From positions 19,866,260-19,930,259 of the forward strand of contig NC_136005.1 of NCBI RefSeq assembly GCF_048128805.1: 64,000 bases of DNA, given 5' to 3'. Both the position numbers and the translations under genes were made by a program. Numbering within the stretch: the stretch's first letter is position 1; every line of letters begins with the position of its first letter. The notes beneath the pieces are model-generated. The model saw only the letters and a list, made by a program, of their open reading frames with translations, was not told the origin of the DNA and did no database searches. The stretch comes from Centroberyx gerrardi. Taxonomy: Eukaryota > Chordata > Actinopteri > Beryciformes > Berycidae. Below are positions 13,901 through 25,863 of this stretch, in pieces.

Positions 13901-14353
13901 CTCTCTCCAAGTTTGTTGGGAGTTGCTTTCCTTGAGAACAACCAAGTAATTTGAGGAAATTCTCCCTCTAGCCTACCAGGCCCATACAGAGCAGAGAAAA
14001 ATCCCCAACTTGGCAAAGAGGATCCTGATTCACCAGAGATCCTTTGCACAGAGGCTACCTTAGATGTGGAGCTGCAAAGACCCAAGTCTCCCGTGACAAC
14101 GCAACTTCTCAGTACGCAACTCTCGGTGGATAGGGAAAGGGAGATGGCCCGCAAAAAGGAGCAAGAGCGGCGCAGACGAGAGGCTGTGAGTACCTCTGTC
14201 CTTGTTTCAGTGCCTTTTTCTTCTTTCTGGTACTGGTGGAGTGACATTGTTTGAGAACTGTTCTATGGTTTCCTTTTCTCCCTACAGATGTCAGGTATTG
14301 ACATGACTATGCAGAGTGACATCATGGCTACATTTGAGCTGAACCTGGACTAG
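4942..14353 (+). CDS. brdt: Bromodomain testis-specific protein (BET family), 20 coding exons
   Basis: BET-family reader of acetylated histones; mammalian BRDT acts in spermatocyte gene expression and chromatin compaction in spermatids. CDS exons: 4942-5139, 5385-5522, 5870-6008, 6329-6456, 7263-7619, 7723-7851, 8054-8272, 8376-8557, 8682-8971, 9116-9229, 9333-9470, 10532-10587, 10696-10870, 11348-11677, 11966-12039, 12384-12447, 12533-12639, 12779-12972, 13972-14185, 14288-14353. Phases agree throughout, giving 1103 aa (human about 947). Bromodomain 1 lies near residues 33-140, with WPF at 52-54 and the acetyl-lysine-binding Asn111 in YMYNRP. Bromodomain 2 lies near 266-375, with WPF at 290-292 and Asn349 in YKYNPP. 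The ET domain (about 523-590) contains [16 protein letters not shown] Ser/Asp-rich tract follows (about 640-676). The end carries the BRDT/BRD4-long C-terminal motif, closing [18 protein letters not shown]. The start ATG at 4942 opens [10 protein letters not shown]; an in-frame TTG at 4930 is not used. The ninth donor is read as GTACGT after 8557, because the GTGAGC four bases later breaks the frame. The acceptor at 10696 could instead be 10690. brd2/3/4 are disfavoured by the C-terminus and the synteny. Confidence 0.93.
6457..7262 (+). other. brdt: brdt intron between bromodomain 1 and 2 exons
   Basis: Non-coding, AT-rich. Open frames on the minus strand here have no splice support and no family resemblance. 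Confidence 0.5.
9471..10531 (+). other. brdt: brdt intron after the Ser-rich exon, with poly-G run
   Basis: Non-coding. It contains a 14-base G homopolymer (10131-10144) just after a GTGTGTG stretch. I see nothing else in it. Confidence 0.5.
11810..11840. repeat. Perfect 12-bp inverted repeat in a brdt intron
   Basis: ATTTGAATGGAT, a 7-base spacer, then its exact reverse complement. The pair sits between two copies of a GGCTCTGGTYTTAGGATT direct repeat (about 11795 and 11846). No function is known. Confidence 0.6.
12973..13971 (+). other. brdt: brdt intron with a possible unused exon-like stretch
   Basis: The stretch 13265-13361 has an acceptor (TCTTTGCAG) and a donor (GTCAGT), but its frames do not resemble BET proteins. 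The flanking coding exons 12779-12972 and 13972-14185 join in frame without it. There is also a short inverted pair around CAGACTGAAT (about 13437-13477). This is probably plain intron. Confidence 0.35.
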
Positions 14354-15320
14354 AAAGCAGCTGGGATTCACTTGATAAATTAGCTTGATCCTCTGTGCAA
14401 GAACTGTTGGTGCTGTTTCAGTACATGACTTAAGATGTTGGTTCTTTTCTGGGCGCTGGATGACAGAATGTCTATAAACAGCAGGATGGCAACTTCACAT
14501 CAACCGTGTGTATATATACTCCATGAGAGAATACAATAAAAGACAATTTCACTTGTGAAAGACCATATATTTAATAAAAATGGGTCTTGCCCTTTTTGTA
14601 TTTGCAATGGTTTGTAGTAAATATCTGCACTGATGCACTCTTGAACTTGGGGAATGAATGGGTGAAGCACTGTCACAAAAGGACCAAACCTGGAATGGCT
14701 TAAAAAGCTGTAACTTCACATTCTCTCAATCAATCAAATGCCACCTCTTTGACTTGTTTGCTGAAATGTGTAGTATTGTTTCTCAAATGTACAGGTTCTC
14801 TTGGTTCAGTTATCAGTATACAAAGCAAAAATATACTAAATGTAAAAAGAACACAGTTTTGATATACAGTATGTTACATGCACATGTTCTGTAACTGAAT
14901 TTCTTTTCTTTTTTTTTTCTTTTTGTATTCTTTGAGAAAACCTAAAACACTTTTATACAAAAGAAAACCTTTGTTTTGTCTTAACCAGAGATTGATGCCA
15001 GAGTTTCAAATATGGGACTGAATTAAAATGTTTAATTCCCCAATTTGTTTATCTACTTGAAGGTGCCATACATTGCAGTGAGTTTATTGTATATTTTGCT
15101 TTGTTATTGTGTTAAATGTTGTAATCAATAATCAGTCCCGATTGTAGACTGTTTGAAAGACATGCACTGCACTTTGTTGTTCATATGGTTCTGGCTATTC
15201 CGAAGTTGTTTTCGGACATTATAAACATATCATTTTATTCTGTATGTTACAGTTTGTCTATGCCAAAGTGAATGAAGACAACTTTTTTACTTAAAATAAA
15301 GTTAAAGATATTTTCATTAA
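14354..15320 (+). other. brdt: brdt 3' UTR with two candidate poly(A) signals
   Basis: The TAG stop at 14351-14353 is followed by an AT-rich 3' UTR. AATAAA occurs at 14535-14540 and again at 15295-15300, so short and long 3' ends are both possible. A third near-match lies at about 14573. Confidence 0.6.
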
Positions 15321-16200
15321 GTGCTCTGCATCGCCTTACCTGCAGTGCAGTGTAACCAGTCAAGTGTGTAACTATCCTCCTCTCCACCCCATTCCCCTCC
15401 TCTGTCTTCACTCCCTCCACCACCTCCACATTTCTCTGCCCTCTCATCTTCCTTTGATCATCTGTCCCTTTTCCTCTGGACCTGCCTGTCCGTCCAACTG
15501 ACCCCTGGGCTGACAACAGTAACTGCAGCCTGGACAGTCAAGAATCGCTCTTTAACCTGCCCAAAATTAACATTGGTGAAGTACAAAGACTAAACTAGAA
15601 AAAGGCTACAAGTTCTTCACCTCAAGTTACCTTAAGAAAATTGCCACAAGAAGTTGTAATGCACTGGTTTCTGATGGTGTGAAAAGGGCCTATTGTCTAG
15701 TGAATTAAGTAATAGTTAAAATAACTCATTTTGCTGGGGAACCCAGTCGAGGACCCCTGGAGGTCCCCAAACCCCACTTTGGGAGCCACTGACTTAGACA
15801 ACCAACTCCTGCAAGGCCCACACTGCAGCCAGAGCCCGATCCTGTAGATTTGCACCTGTCACCTTGTGTGGGACAGGGACTTGTTTCACTGGCTGAGTTC
15901 TGCGTCATCTCCAGTCAACAGACTATAACAACTTCCTCCTGCAGCCCATTTTGTCTGCTACCTCTCCAAATTCTTGCCATTCATTCTCGTCCTGCACCTT
16001 CTCTACTGTGGCTGCTCATATTCAAAGCCCTGGTGCTGGTGGTTCACCTAACTCTAGTCCAGGAGTTCAGCCCTTACTGCAACCCATGACCTGCACTCTG
16101 CTTAATACTATGAGCAAACGTCTCCTGCTTGCATATTTTGACTGTTTTAATACATATGCCTAGCGCCATTCATGTAAATGTACAGCCAGAAGGCTGCTGA
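15320..16200 (+). other. Intergenic stretch with coding-like segment, unidentified
   Basis: A pyrimidine-rich tract (about 15365-15500) is followed by sequence that looks exon-like but belongs to no gene I recognise. At about 15512-15575 there is a possible exon that can be read as NCSLDSQESLFNLPKINI before GTGAAG. From about 15945 a Ser/Pro-rich frame follows CTCCTGCAG, beginning ILSATSPNSCHSFSS and ending near 16163. A hAT-type end, AACCCCACTTTGGGAGCCACTG, is suggested near 15769-15791. This could be a decayed gene fragment, an extra exon set of brdt or chance. Confidence 0.25.
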
Positions 16201-17314
16201 ACTGGAGGAGGAAAAGCTTTCATGAGATGCACGTTTAATAAATTCACTTAGCCATACACTCTGCAGCTATTCATCTGCATAATAATAGCACTAGTGTCTG
16301 ACCCATTGCAAGCCACAGTCTCATGCTTTATGACAGTCAAAACTTGGTTAGGATTTTATTTTGAAGTTTTAAAGATTTCCTGTGGCACTTTTGGTCTATA
16401 TAGGCTAGTGGCTGCATGATACTTTAGTTTTGCTGTGGTATTTGTATAGAAGGCTATCGTTATCAAATTTACCACAGGATTGAGTTATTTTTCGCTGGGG
16501 TTGACCATTAAAACCATTAAGCGGTTATGTGCCCCACGGTCTTAATCTTGGTATAGTTCAAACCACGTGAGGGATTATAAAAATAATCTTAAATTGGTTT
16601 AAGTGACTTATTACGGGTCTTGTCTTGAGTTGTATCTTCAGATAGCCTATAGTTTAGGTTCACAGTCTGATTGGCTGATTGGTCACGTTAGAAGCCGTTT
16701 TAAAATAGCTACCTGATCAACGCACCTGAGACAGTTAATGAGCTGACCGAAAATCACCAGTTAGGCTACGTTTTGCATGAGACACTTTGTTTAGTTACTG
16801 GTCAAGAACTATATTGCTTCGCGATATAATAAAATCGTATTAGTTTTTATTATTGATTACCAATAAAATAATTTTTAACATTTGCATGTTGCCTCTTTAA
16901 TACAATGATTACCGCCGTTTTCTAAAACCAATAAGCCGCTCGAGGCCGAGGTTTACAGTGATTTTAGAGGTTAACTCGGTGCCTCACAGCGCCGGTCTCT
17001 CAGCTGCTCTGAATCACTGTAAAACACTGCGTCGACTGCCCATTTGCTTAATTTCGGACTCGCCTCCAATAGTCAACAACACCTCTCCAGCTAAACAACC
17101 TCTGCTGTCACACGCAAGCGTGAAATCTGACGTGATGCTCTTGCCACCGTCCCATTCAGTCGTTTGTTGGGATCCTCCCTACAGACAGTCGTGCGTATGC
17201 GCTGTTAACGAAACAACGGGATTGTCAGAGCAATATTTCAAGGGAAACGACCAATTAACAGAAAGAAATCAATAGGTAACGTGATCCGGATTGATTTCCT
17301 GCGGCAATGTAAAG
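16201..17314 (+). promoter_or_regulatory. ephx4: brdt-ephx4 intergenic sequence and ephx4 promoter region
   Basis: I see no coding sequence. The ephx4 start site should lie in the last few hundred bases, because the first coding exon begins at or before 17315. No clear TATA box is present at a convincing distance. The start codon context AAAGATGGCG is strong for a vertebrate. Confidence 0.35.
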
Positions 17315-20300
17315 ATGGCGAGAGTGCTCCACAACTTGCTGTTATTTATGATCAGACTTGCGCTGAAAATCAGAGTTCTGGGGTATTGGTCATTGATATA
17401 CGGTTATTGTGCTCTTTGCACCACCGTAGCCCTGCTGAAACTTTGGTGGAACATCGTTTTAAGGCCGACAACAACCTTCCAATGGGGGATTCGTGAAACT
17501 CCCCCGGCTTGTCTGAATGACACGTCCTTGGGAACCCACTGTTATGTTAGGATAAAGGTAAGGCACACGGGAAGGCACTTGGCCGCGAAAGGTGTCTGGT
17601 CTTGTGAGGAAATAGCCCCATTGTGTGCGTGCATCAGCTCTCTCGCATGCTAAGATGTGAGCTGTGAAATGCTACAACACCTTGCTTGCCGCTGCCGTGT
17701 CGCGTCGTGAAAACCAAATAGGCCTGGTCTTTGAGCAAATCATGAGGCATCTGTTCGTTTTGAGACGTTTTTCAGTGAAAACACGGTCTGTGAGTCTGTG
17801 TCTATGTGTGTGTGTGTGTGTCCGCCCGGCGCTCAGGTGGTGCTGAAAGGACAGCTCCCCCGTTTCCCGTTTCATCATGCACAATATCAGCAGTCGTGCC
17901 GCCAGAGCGACACCGAAGTAACAACCAATGTGTTAAAAGATTATGTAATTAAATACCAAAGGCATGCGTAGCAAAAAAAAAACAGCCTAGTGTTATATTA
18001 ATGGGAGTCAATCAAATGCTTTTCATGGAGGAACATCCAACATTTGTTGACATATGATGGCTTATTAATCAGAAACCAAAGTTTTTGTTGGAACAATGAT
18101 TCTCATTTAGCCCGTGTGTGATTTTATTTGTGGATAACACAGATACAGATGAAACTAAGACAGAGATGACTTTATAAAAGCTGACTTTTGTTTGAAGAAA
18201 TACTGATGAGAGCCTTACAAATTGATTCTCAGATGTGTGTTGAGTCAGAGCAAAAATGAGAAGAGAAAAACCTACACCTCTTATCGTTTTCTAGTTATTC
18301 CGATTATATTGTTGCTCCTAACACTTCTTTTTTCATGAGGCTGCTTGCAATTATAACCATTCATGAATGCTGATTTATTGTATTGTATTAAGTTGCCTTG
18401 GATAAGACTGTCAGCTTGATGTTTAAAGTGTAAATATGTCTGTCTACTTTCCACCCAGGAGTCTGGCCTTAGGTTTCACTATGTTGCTGCTGGAGAGCGA
18501 GGAAAGCCACTCATGCTGTTTTTACACGGCTTCCCAGAGTTCTGGTAGGTCAAATGGGAAAGGGGAAAGGGGGGGGGACTAAACAGTAGCAGACAACCAG
18601 ACAGTAAGAAAAATATATGCTTTGGTCAATGCTTGGTGTTTTTGTCACATTAGTTGACTCCCTTCAGATGTCCTTGATTATGAGGATTGCTGCGGCTCTA
18701 AAGTTTCAGCAGCATCGTTCAAATCGCTCTGGTCAGGTTTCTGGGCCGCAGAAACAAATACATTCCAGTGAGGATTCTTCATTCGCATATATTTGAGTCC
18801 TAGGCTAGACTTGATAACGCCATGGGGCGAAAAGGTCCAAAGCATTCAAGATCTCTTCCCCCTGATACGAAATGAAAAATGGTGTTGGGCACCGCTCCTG
18901 GATTGGGGCCAAGGAGGTTGTCAAGTGCTGTAAGCCAGTCCAGATCTCTGACATACTACCAGAGCTGCAGATGGGACAGGGATTAATTAATGGTGGTTGG
19001 GGGTCGTTTCTGCTTCACTTGCCATATTCTGCACAGGAATGATGAACTCCACTGTGCTGTGGAGAGAGAGAGAGGCGGTTGTAAAGGACTCTTATCACTT
19101 AAGTCATTCTTAAAATGTGCTAATTCCCTCATAGAAGTGAGAAGAAAAAAAGTGCAAGTCTATATGTGTGTGTTTGTGTGTCAAGGGGGTTTCGAGGGGC
19201 TCGCTTTAATCCAAACCTCATCTATATTCTAAGATCTGAAGTTTCAGTGTGGGGCTCTTATCCTGACTCATCAGAATCACAGTCAGGCCTCTGCATCCTC
19301 TCGCTTCTCCTCGCTTTGGAGGAGGAGGAGGAGGAGGGGGTTTGTGTCCTGATGAGGAGCCTCTACAGCAGACAAGATCTTCAATTAGGGAGTCATCCCA
19401 GTCCACATGATGAGTGGGCGGATTGGAATCTAAAACAGCTTCTATTATACAGAGGTGACCTTCACTCAGCTGGAAAGGAAGCTGAGTGCCAGTTTAGAAA
19501 AAAAAAGTTCTGTAAAGTTACACTGGAGCTACTTCAACTCCATACAGTATGTAAAAGGTGAAGAGGTTGGAACAACTCTCCTCTGATAGATGTGCTATGC
19601 TTTGTCTAATTCAAGTGCCTTCTTTTGAATTGGTTTTGATTGGCAGGGCCGTCTGTCTGCTGGCAGACAAGGTCTTGTGGAGTCGAGACTAGATTCATCC
19701 TGAAGGAAGCTATATTTCTTGATAAAAATAACAGCACTATATATTGTCAGTGGCCTGCAGAAACCTTGTATCTCCAAAAAGTCAACTTCTGCTGACAGCT
19801 GAGGAAAAATTGGTTAACTGGACACCATTGCATTTTGGATCTGTTATAATACATTTTCAATGGTTTGGCTTCGTCACAATGTCAGGAAATATCCTCTACC
19901 TGTGGGGGACAATGCCAGCTGTCAATTACAGAAAAAAGCAAAAATCAGAGACAATACTGGGTTAGCAGTATTTGTGCATATTATATGGACGCCCATATAA
20001 TGATAAGTCTTATTGTCTTCTGTTTGTCTGCCTCAGGTTCTCCTGGCGCTACCAGCTGCGTGAGTTTAAGAGTGAATTCCGTGTGGTGGCCATCGACATG
20101 CGGGGCTATGGGGAGTCTGACTTGCCTGTCTCCACCGAAAGTTACCGCTTTGATTACCTGGTTACTGACGTCAAGGACATTGTGGAGTACCTAGGTAAGG
20201 AAACGCAGGAGAACTCACTTGTCTACCCAAAGACTTTATCTGAAATAACTCCTAGGAGGGGACACTTCTTTGACAGTGTCTTGAGTCAAAAATAAACTTG

Positions 20301-23300
20301 TTTATCATTCTTATGCTGTGGAGAGCCTCCAGGCCCGCAGCATGGCATGACAAACTTCCTGTGACTCATGCTTGCTGAACATGGGACATTGTGCAGATAC
20401 AGAGCCCCCAGCCCCCAGCCTGCTGACTGCACACTCACACTAGTGGGGAGCTTCCACTCTTGACCTGGAGGTGTCTGCACACACCAGCGTCCCTTAATTG
20501 TTATCTGGCCAGCATAACGTCTTGTGTTCTGTTACATTTTTTACGTTTTTTTTAGTGCTCATTACATGAAAGATGATCTGATGATGGTCTCAGTCAGAGT
20601 AACTCTACTCTAATCACAAAGTAGACAGTTTGCAGGAGCTTTTTCTTTATTTGTCAACCTATGGTCTTTTCCTTTGCAGCTGTCACTTTGTATTCAGCTC
20701 TACTGTTTTAGTGCTCATTACATAAAAACTGTAATATTTCAGATATTTTGATTTTACCACATAATCTTGAATAAGTCCAGCCCAGAGGCATTTTATGGCC
20801 TGTAAGTGTTCTTGAGTGGCTTTTGAAGACATTCCTCATATTAAAAATGTATTTTCTCAGAGAAAGTGCTGTTGAGAGGGGTCCATAATTAATGTTTAGT
20901 AGCTTCATACATGGCTCTAGTTGTTGCTGTTTAATTCTTTAACAGGCTTTCAAGAAAATAAGCTGATAGCAAAGCATATTGCTATGCAAATTATTGAATC
21001 AGTGATTGGTGCAGTGGTAGTGGGATTCCTGCACTGATAATATGATAACTTTGATTTGCCTTAACAAGGCACGTCAAATAACATCCTCTTCTTTGCTATT
21101 TTGGTAACAAAGATGAGTGCTCAAAGCAAACACTGAAAAGCTGACAGCGGAAGCAGACAATCGTCAGTGTGCCTATGGCCCTCTGTCATTTTCCAAAAGT
21201 GGTCCCCAGGCTTAGCTGGCTGACAATCCCTCTTCTCATGCATGTGATATCGGTGTCGAGATGAGGCTCGCTGGAATGATTAATTCCAGTGGGTGTAAAT
21301 GGTGCTGGGCAGGTAAGGGGATTACTGTGTGGTGACTGGAAAGCTAATGTGATCAGAATCCCTCAGACTGATGTCCTGACCTTGATCTCCATTTCAGTTC
21401 ATGTCATCAATGACATTCATTTGATTGGTGCAAATGTCCTCTGAAGGAGGGAGGCAGCAATAGAGAGTAGTGAGACAACAGTATTAAATTTCAAGCACCG
21501 ACACGCTTGTTGATAAACGGTCTGTTAAGGGATGCGGCGTCAACCTGAACGGATTTATATCTATCTATCACATGATTGTCAGATTGCTGCCTCCTCCCAC
21601 AATAACAGGAGTACTGTCATTATGTCATATATGCATCTCATTTCCCTCAAAGGGTACAACAGATGTTGCCTCGTTGGCCATGACTGGGGTGGGACCATAG
21701 CGTGGCTGTTTGCCATCCATTACCCGGAGATGGTGACAAAACTCATCGTCTTAAACTGCCCCCACCCTTCTGTGTTCACAGGTACGATATCACTATCTGG
21801 AAATGAACTGATCCTCACACATGCTGCTTCTGATGTTTGTATGACTATCATATGAAAGAAAACCAATTCGATGCATACTAATTAGAGAGGCTCTGCTTTG
21901 GTTCTTGGGTTATTACCGTAATTATTATCATTAATTAGGAAGTATTATTGCTTCAATTCCATGTTTGCATCCATCTGGTAAATCCTCTCCTTCCTTAAGG
22001 GGGAGACGAGGAGGTAATTACAGGAGGCTAATGCTTTAATGTGAAGCTGGAACAGCTGGTTTAACTGGTGGAGACACAGGCAAAGTCCTTGAGACTTATC
22101 ACAGCCCCAGTGCCTGTAAACACACCCTTCAGTCATTAGTGTGCCATTTAACCTCTTCTCTTCTCTTCTCTCCTCTCTTCTCCTTCTCTCCTCTCCTCTC
22201 TTTTCTTCTCCTCTTCCCTCCAGATTATGCCCTGCGTCATCCCAGCCAGCTGCTGAAATCCAGTCATTTCTTTTTCTTCCAGCTGCCCCGCTTTCCAGAG
22301 CTCATGCTTTCCATCAATGATTTCAAGGTGGTTTGTTATGTGTGGGCTTGAGCAATTTCAAGGTCAAGGTTGTGTGTGCGTGTGTGTGTGCATGTGTGTG
22401 TGTGTGTGTGTTTATGTGTTTGCATATGTGTGTGTGCATGCATGCGTGTCCATATGCATGTGCATTGATGTATGTTGCATGTTATTATAGTGTCAGTCTA
22501 TTTTTAGTGTTTGCATCGTGTGACTGCAATGAAATAGGTTATTTGTGGTATATGAAGTGGTCAACTAATGCTGAGGGAAATGTGCACATTATATAGACTA
22601 TTACCAAATCATATGCTGTGCTGCTTAAGTATAATGACACCATTTTCAATTTTGTTAATAATTAGCTATTTTGTCAATACATTTAGTGGTAATTTTGATT
22701 ATTTTGTATCTCCTCAGCTTTATTATTCTGATTGTCCACACTGAAACATGCACCATTCAGATTCACCAATATCATTTACAATAAAGAATGAATAAAGATT
22801 AGTATCTATTTCTTTATTAACAAATGCAAAAAATGCACGTTTAGGCTTTAGTAGTTTTAGTAGTTACTTAACTCTTGAATTTTTTCAATTTCCTTTATGA
22901 TTTTCTTAAATTTAAATGAATTCTCATCATAATGATGGAGCAGTCAAGACATTTTTTAATTTCATCGTATGTTGGAAGAAATAATGAATGCATCAAATCA
23001 CCAGTCCTATGCAGTATTCCATACACTTGCTAATGTAAATGTATGATCATGTACTGTAATGTTTCCTTAGAGTATTGGGGAGGAGAAGTAGATAATGTAG
23101 CAGAGCCAACAGTAAGTCAATGTCAGCTTAATGATTGCGCCGCTGTCCATACCTTTTCTGACCCGTATCGCTGCGACAGCGACTTGGACGCCCTTGTCTA
23201 TGAATGTCTTGTAGATCAGATCACACCAGTCACACAAACTCACCCCGTGCATCCTGCTCTCTCTGCCGCAGGCTCTGAAGGGCTTGTTCACCAGCCGCAG

Positions 23301-24631
23301 CACAGGGATCGGGAGGAAAGGCCGATGGCTGACTGCAGAAGACCTGGAGGCCTATCTGTACGCCCTGTCGCAGCCTGGCGCTCTGACCGGGGCCCTCAAC
23401 TACTACAGGAATGTCTTCAGGTGACAAATACTCAGCTCACAACAAGTTAGATCTTTTCATTGCTTCCCACATAGCTCAGCCGCACTTGATATGTTGAAGT
23501 TGAAAGTAAGATATACAGAAGTTGTTTTTTAGAAATGTTATATAGGGATGTTGTGATAGTCAAGCAAGACAAATCACAGGAATGCGTCATTATACAGTAA
23601 CTATTGGAACAGGTGTGCTGCTGTCATACAGTAGAAAACCAACAGCTTTTATTGACATACTTTTAGATGCTTTTAAGTCAATTATTGCACACAGTGTGGT
23701 AATAAGAAGTCACATTCAATGTCTATGGCGTGCATTTCCAAAAGTTACTGTTACATACCGACTGTTTTTCATATATGCACATTGTTTAATGTATGCTTAC
23801 AAATCAGCTATTTTTCTGCCCTGGCCGTTAAAGTAATGTGCATACAGAAACCATAAATAGAATTTGACTGTGTTCATCCTAAGCAAATTTAAATTTGTAG
23901 CGCCCTCTAGTGTTAGAACACTGTTGATTCATAAAGCCAGTGTGCATCTGTAAAGGCCTTTCCTTCAGTGCTGTGAAATATTTGATATTTTCATATACCT
24001 TCATTGTTACATGCACAACTAACCAGTTGAGTAAAGACTGATCAACACAATCAAAACAAACACAGAATTTCAGTGCATGTGTTTTTGATATGTGGACTCA
24101 ACATGCATGGCTGAGCTCACCATCTGCTCCCTCCTTAAGCAGTGAGTTATCTCAGAATAGCTTTTTTATGCTTACGTAAAAGAAATGTCACTGACCCATT
24201 CCCAATTACTCTCTCCACAAGCACTCTGCATACCTAGGCAACAGGGACACAACATGAAATACACAATGTTAAAAGCCCATTAAAGTCTATAGTGCAGCAA
24301 CATTTTGAACATAATGGTCAGGGGTTTCGACTGTGCAAAGTGATAAATCTCCTTGTTTTTTGTCCCCCCCCCCCCCCCCCCCCTTCATAGCTCCCTCCCC
24401 CTCAGTCACAACTATGTCAGGTCTCCGGTTCTGCTGCTGTGGGGAGAGAGGGATGCTTTCCTGGAGCAGGAAATGGCCGAGGCGTGCCGCCTGTATATCA
24501 GGAACCACTTCCGTCTCAACATCATTTCTGGGGCGAGCCACTGGCTGCAGCAGGACCAGCCCGACATCGTCAACACCCTCATATGGACCTTCCTCAAGGA
24601 GGGAGAGGGACGTAAAAGCTACAGGAACTGA
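17315..24631 (+). CDS. ephx4: Epoxide hydrolase 4 (alpha/beta hydrolase), 7 coding exons
   Basis: Single-pass membrane member of the epoxide hydrolase branch of alpha/beta hydrolases; the physiological substrate of EPHX4 is not established. CDS exons: 17315-17557, 18459-18544, 20037-20194, 21653-21781, 22224-22327, 23272-23420, 24391-24631. Phases agree and give 369 aa (human 362). Residues about 15-48 form a hydrophobic N-terminal anchor. The family oxyanion motif HGFPEFW is at 104-110. The nucleophile Asp173 is in GHDWGG, the acid is probably Asp311 in WGERDAF, and the base is His340 in ASHWLQQD. A lid tyrosine is available in NYYRN (284-285). The other lid position, Tyr in soluble epoxide hydrolase, reads His220 here within [10 protein letters not shown]. 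Two acceptors have extreme pyrimidine tracts (before exons 5 and 7). Both neighbours match the human order. EPHX3 is excluded by synteny and by the N-terminal sequence. Confidence 0.93.
17558..18458 (+). other. ephx4: ephx4 intron 1
   Basis: Non-coding. It includes a short (GT)n run at about 17801-17822; nothing else stands out. Confidence 0.45.
18545..20036 (+). other. ephx4: ephx4 intron 2
   Basis: Non-coding. It has a short (GGA)n run at about 19317-19337 and a G run at about 18570-18577. Open frames here lack splice support. Confidence 0.45.
20195..21652 (+). other. ephx4: ephx4 intron 3
   Basis: About 1.46 kb, non-coding. I recognise no gene or clear repeat boundary in it. Confidence 0.4.
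22152..22223 (+). repeat. CT-rich tract forming the ephx4 exon 5 splice acceptor
   Basis: About 70 bases of almost pure pyrimidine built on CTCTT units, ending in CCCTCCAG at the exon 5 boundary. It serves as the polypyrimidine tract of this splice site. Confidence 0.7.
22328..23271 (+). repeat. ephx4 intron 5 with imperfect (TG)n microsatellite
   Basis: An interrupted TG/CATG microsatellite covers about 22370-22475, just after the exon 5 donor. The rest of the intron is AT-rich and non-coding. Confidence 0.6.
23421..24390 (+). other. ephx4: ephx4 intron 6 with C20 run at the acceptor
   Basis: Non-coding. A CTCF-like motif GCGCCCTCTAGTG, reverse orientation, is at 23900-23912. The intron ends with a 20-base C homopolymer (24364-24383) and TTCATAG, so the pyrimidine tract is nearly all C. 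Confidence 0.6.
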
Positions 24632-25300
24632 ACCCCCCCACCCCCCCTCCACTTGCCACACCTGGAAGCCTGGAATATGCCTGTGATACCAACCGACATA
24701 ACGATAATGCAATCATTCTTTAAATCTTACACATTTCAACTATTTTTTTAAAGATGTCAGCAGTAGAGGAAAGAACAAAAGCACACGTCATCAGAGGGGA
24801 CACTGAGTAGTACGTTCGACACATATTCAAGATGTTTTTGCACATGACATCCGCCTTAAAGTTCGTTGGTTACAACATTACAAAACGTGTGGCAAAATCT
24901 CTTTGTGAGTTGTATTGTGTGGTGCCTTTTAACTTTCGAGTTTTGCGGTGTAAAGAAGCAGCACGTCCTGAGAGATCGGGACGTGGTGTCGTCTGCTATA
25001 CTTGTGTGTTTCACTGGGTCGCTCCACTCTACTTTGGGCACAGTCCTTTGGGAGCCCGGCTCTCCTACTCCCTTTATCAGGTAGTGTTGTCTAAACGATC
25101 TTTCTTTTTTGTATTTTTTCCTCGATATTTGCTCAGATATAGAGAATGTTGTTATCTTGATCTTCCTGTATAGAGAAAACAGTGATGGTTGACTATTGTA
25201 CTCTTTTGTATCTCTTCCTACACACTGCATTTTGAAATTCACTGAGCCAGGTCTACACCATTTGATTTTATAAATAAAGTAAGTTAGTGTGAATCTTTAG
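24632..25300 (+). other. ephx4: ephx4 3' UTR and poly(A) signal
   Basis: The TGA at 24629-24631 is followed by a C-rich stretch and then AT-rich 3' UTR. AATAAA is at 25273-25278, the likely 3' end signal. Confidence 0.6.
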
Positions 25301-25810
25301 GAGTGCACTGCTCTTTAAATTTGTTGTCACTTATTAAACTGATAATAATGAGGGTGTTTGCAAGTGATTCAAGCTACGCAGTGTGTCCCATGCTCCCACG
25401 TGTTTGGCACGTTGCCTCAGGACAAGCATGCAGTCTCTCCGAGTCTTTCATACTGAAGAGATGAAAAACGAAAAAAAAAAATAGTAGTGGATGTACTGTA
25501 GTTAAATATAGTACAGGAATGTTTGACTCTGTTGTAGATAGTTATTTGGGGTCTGCTCAGTAGAACAAACACATTTTGCTATTTATTCTGTTCATATTGT
25601 GAAGGGGTCTGTTGTGTGTGTGGGACAGGGAAGAGTAGTTAGTTGGGACTACATGGTTCGTCGCTCCCTGAAAGCCATAGAGTTACAAATAAAATGGCAA
25701 AACAAAGAATGATGTGGAACAACATGGAGGTGACCATGCATTTTGTCAGTCCATCAGTCAGACACAGTGTCTTACATAAACAGGTTTTAGTGCTGTGCCA
25801 GCACACACAG

Positions 25811-25863
<53 letters not shown>

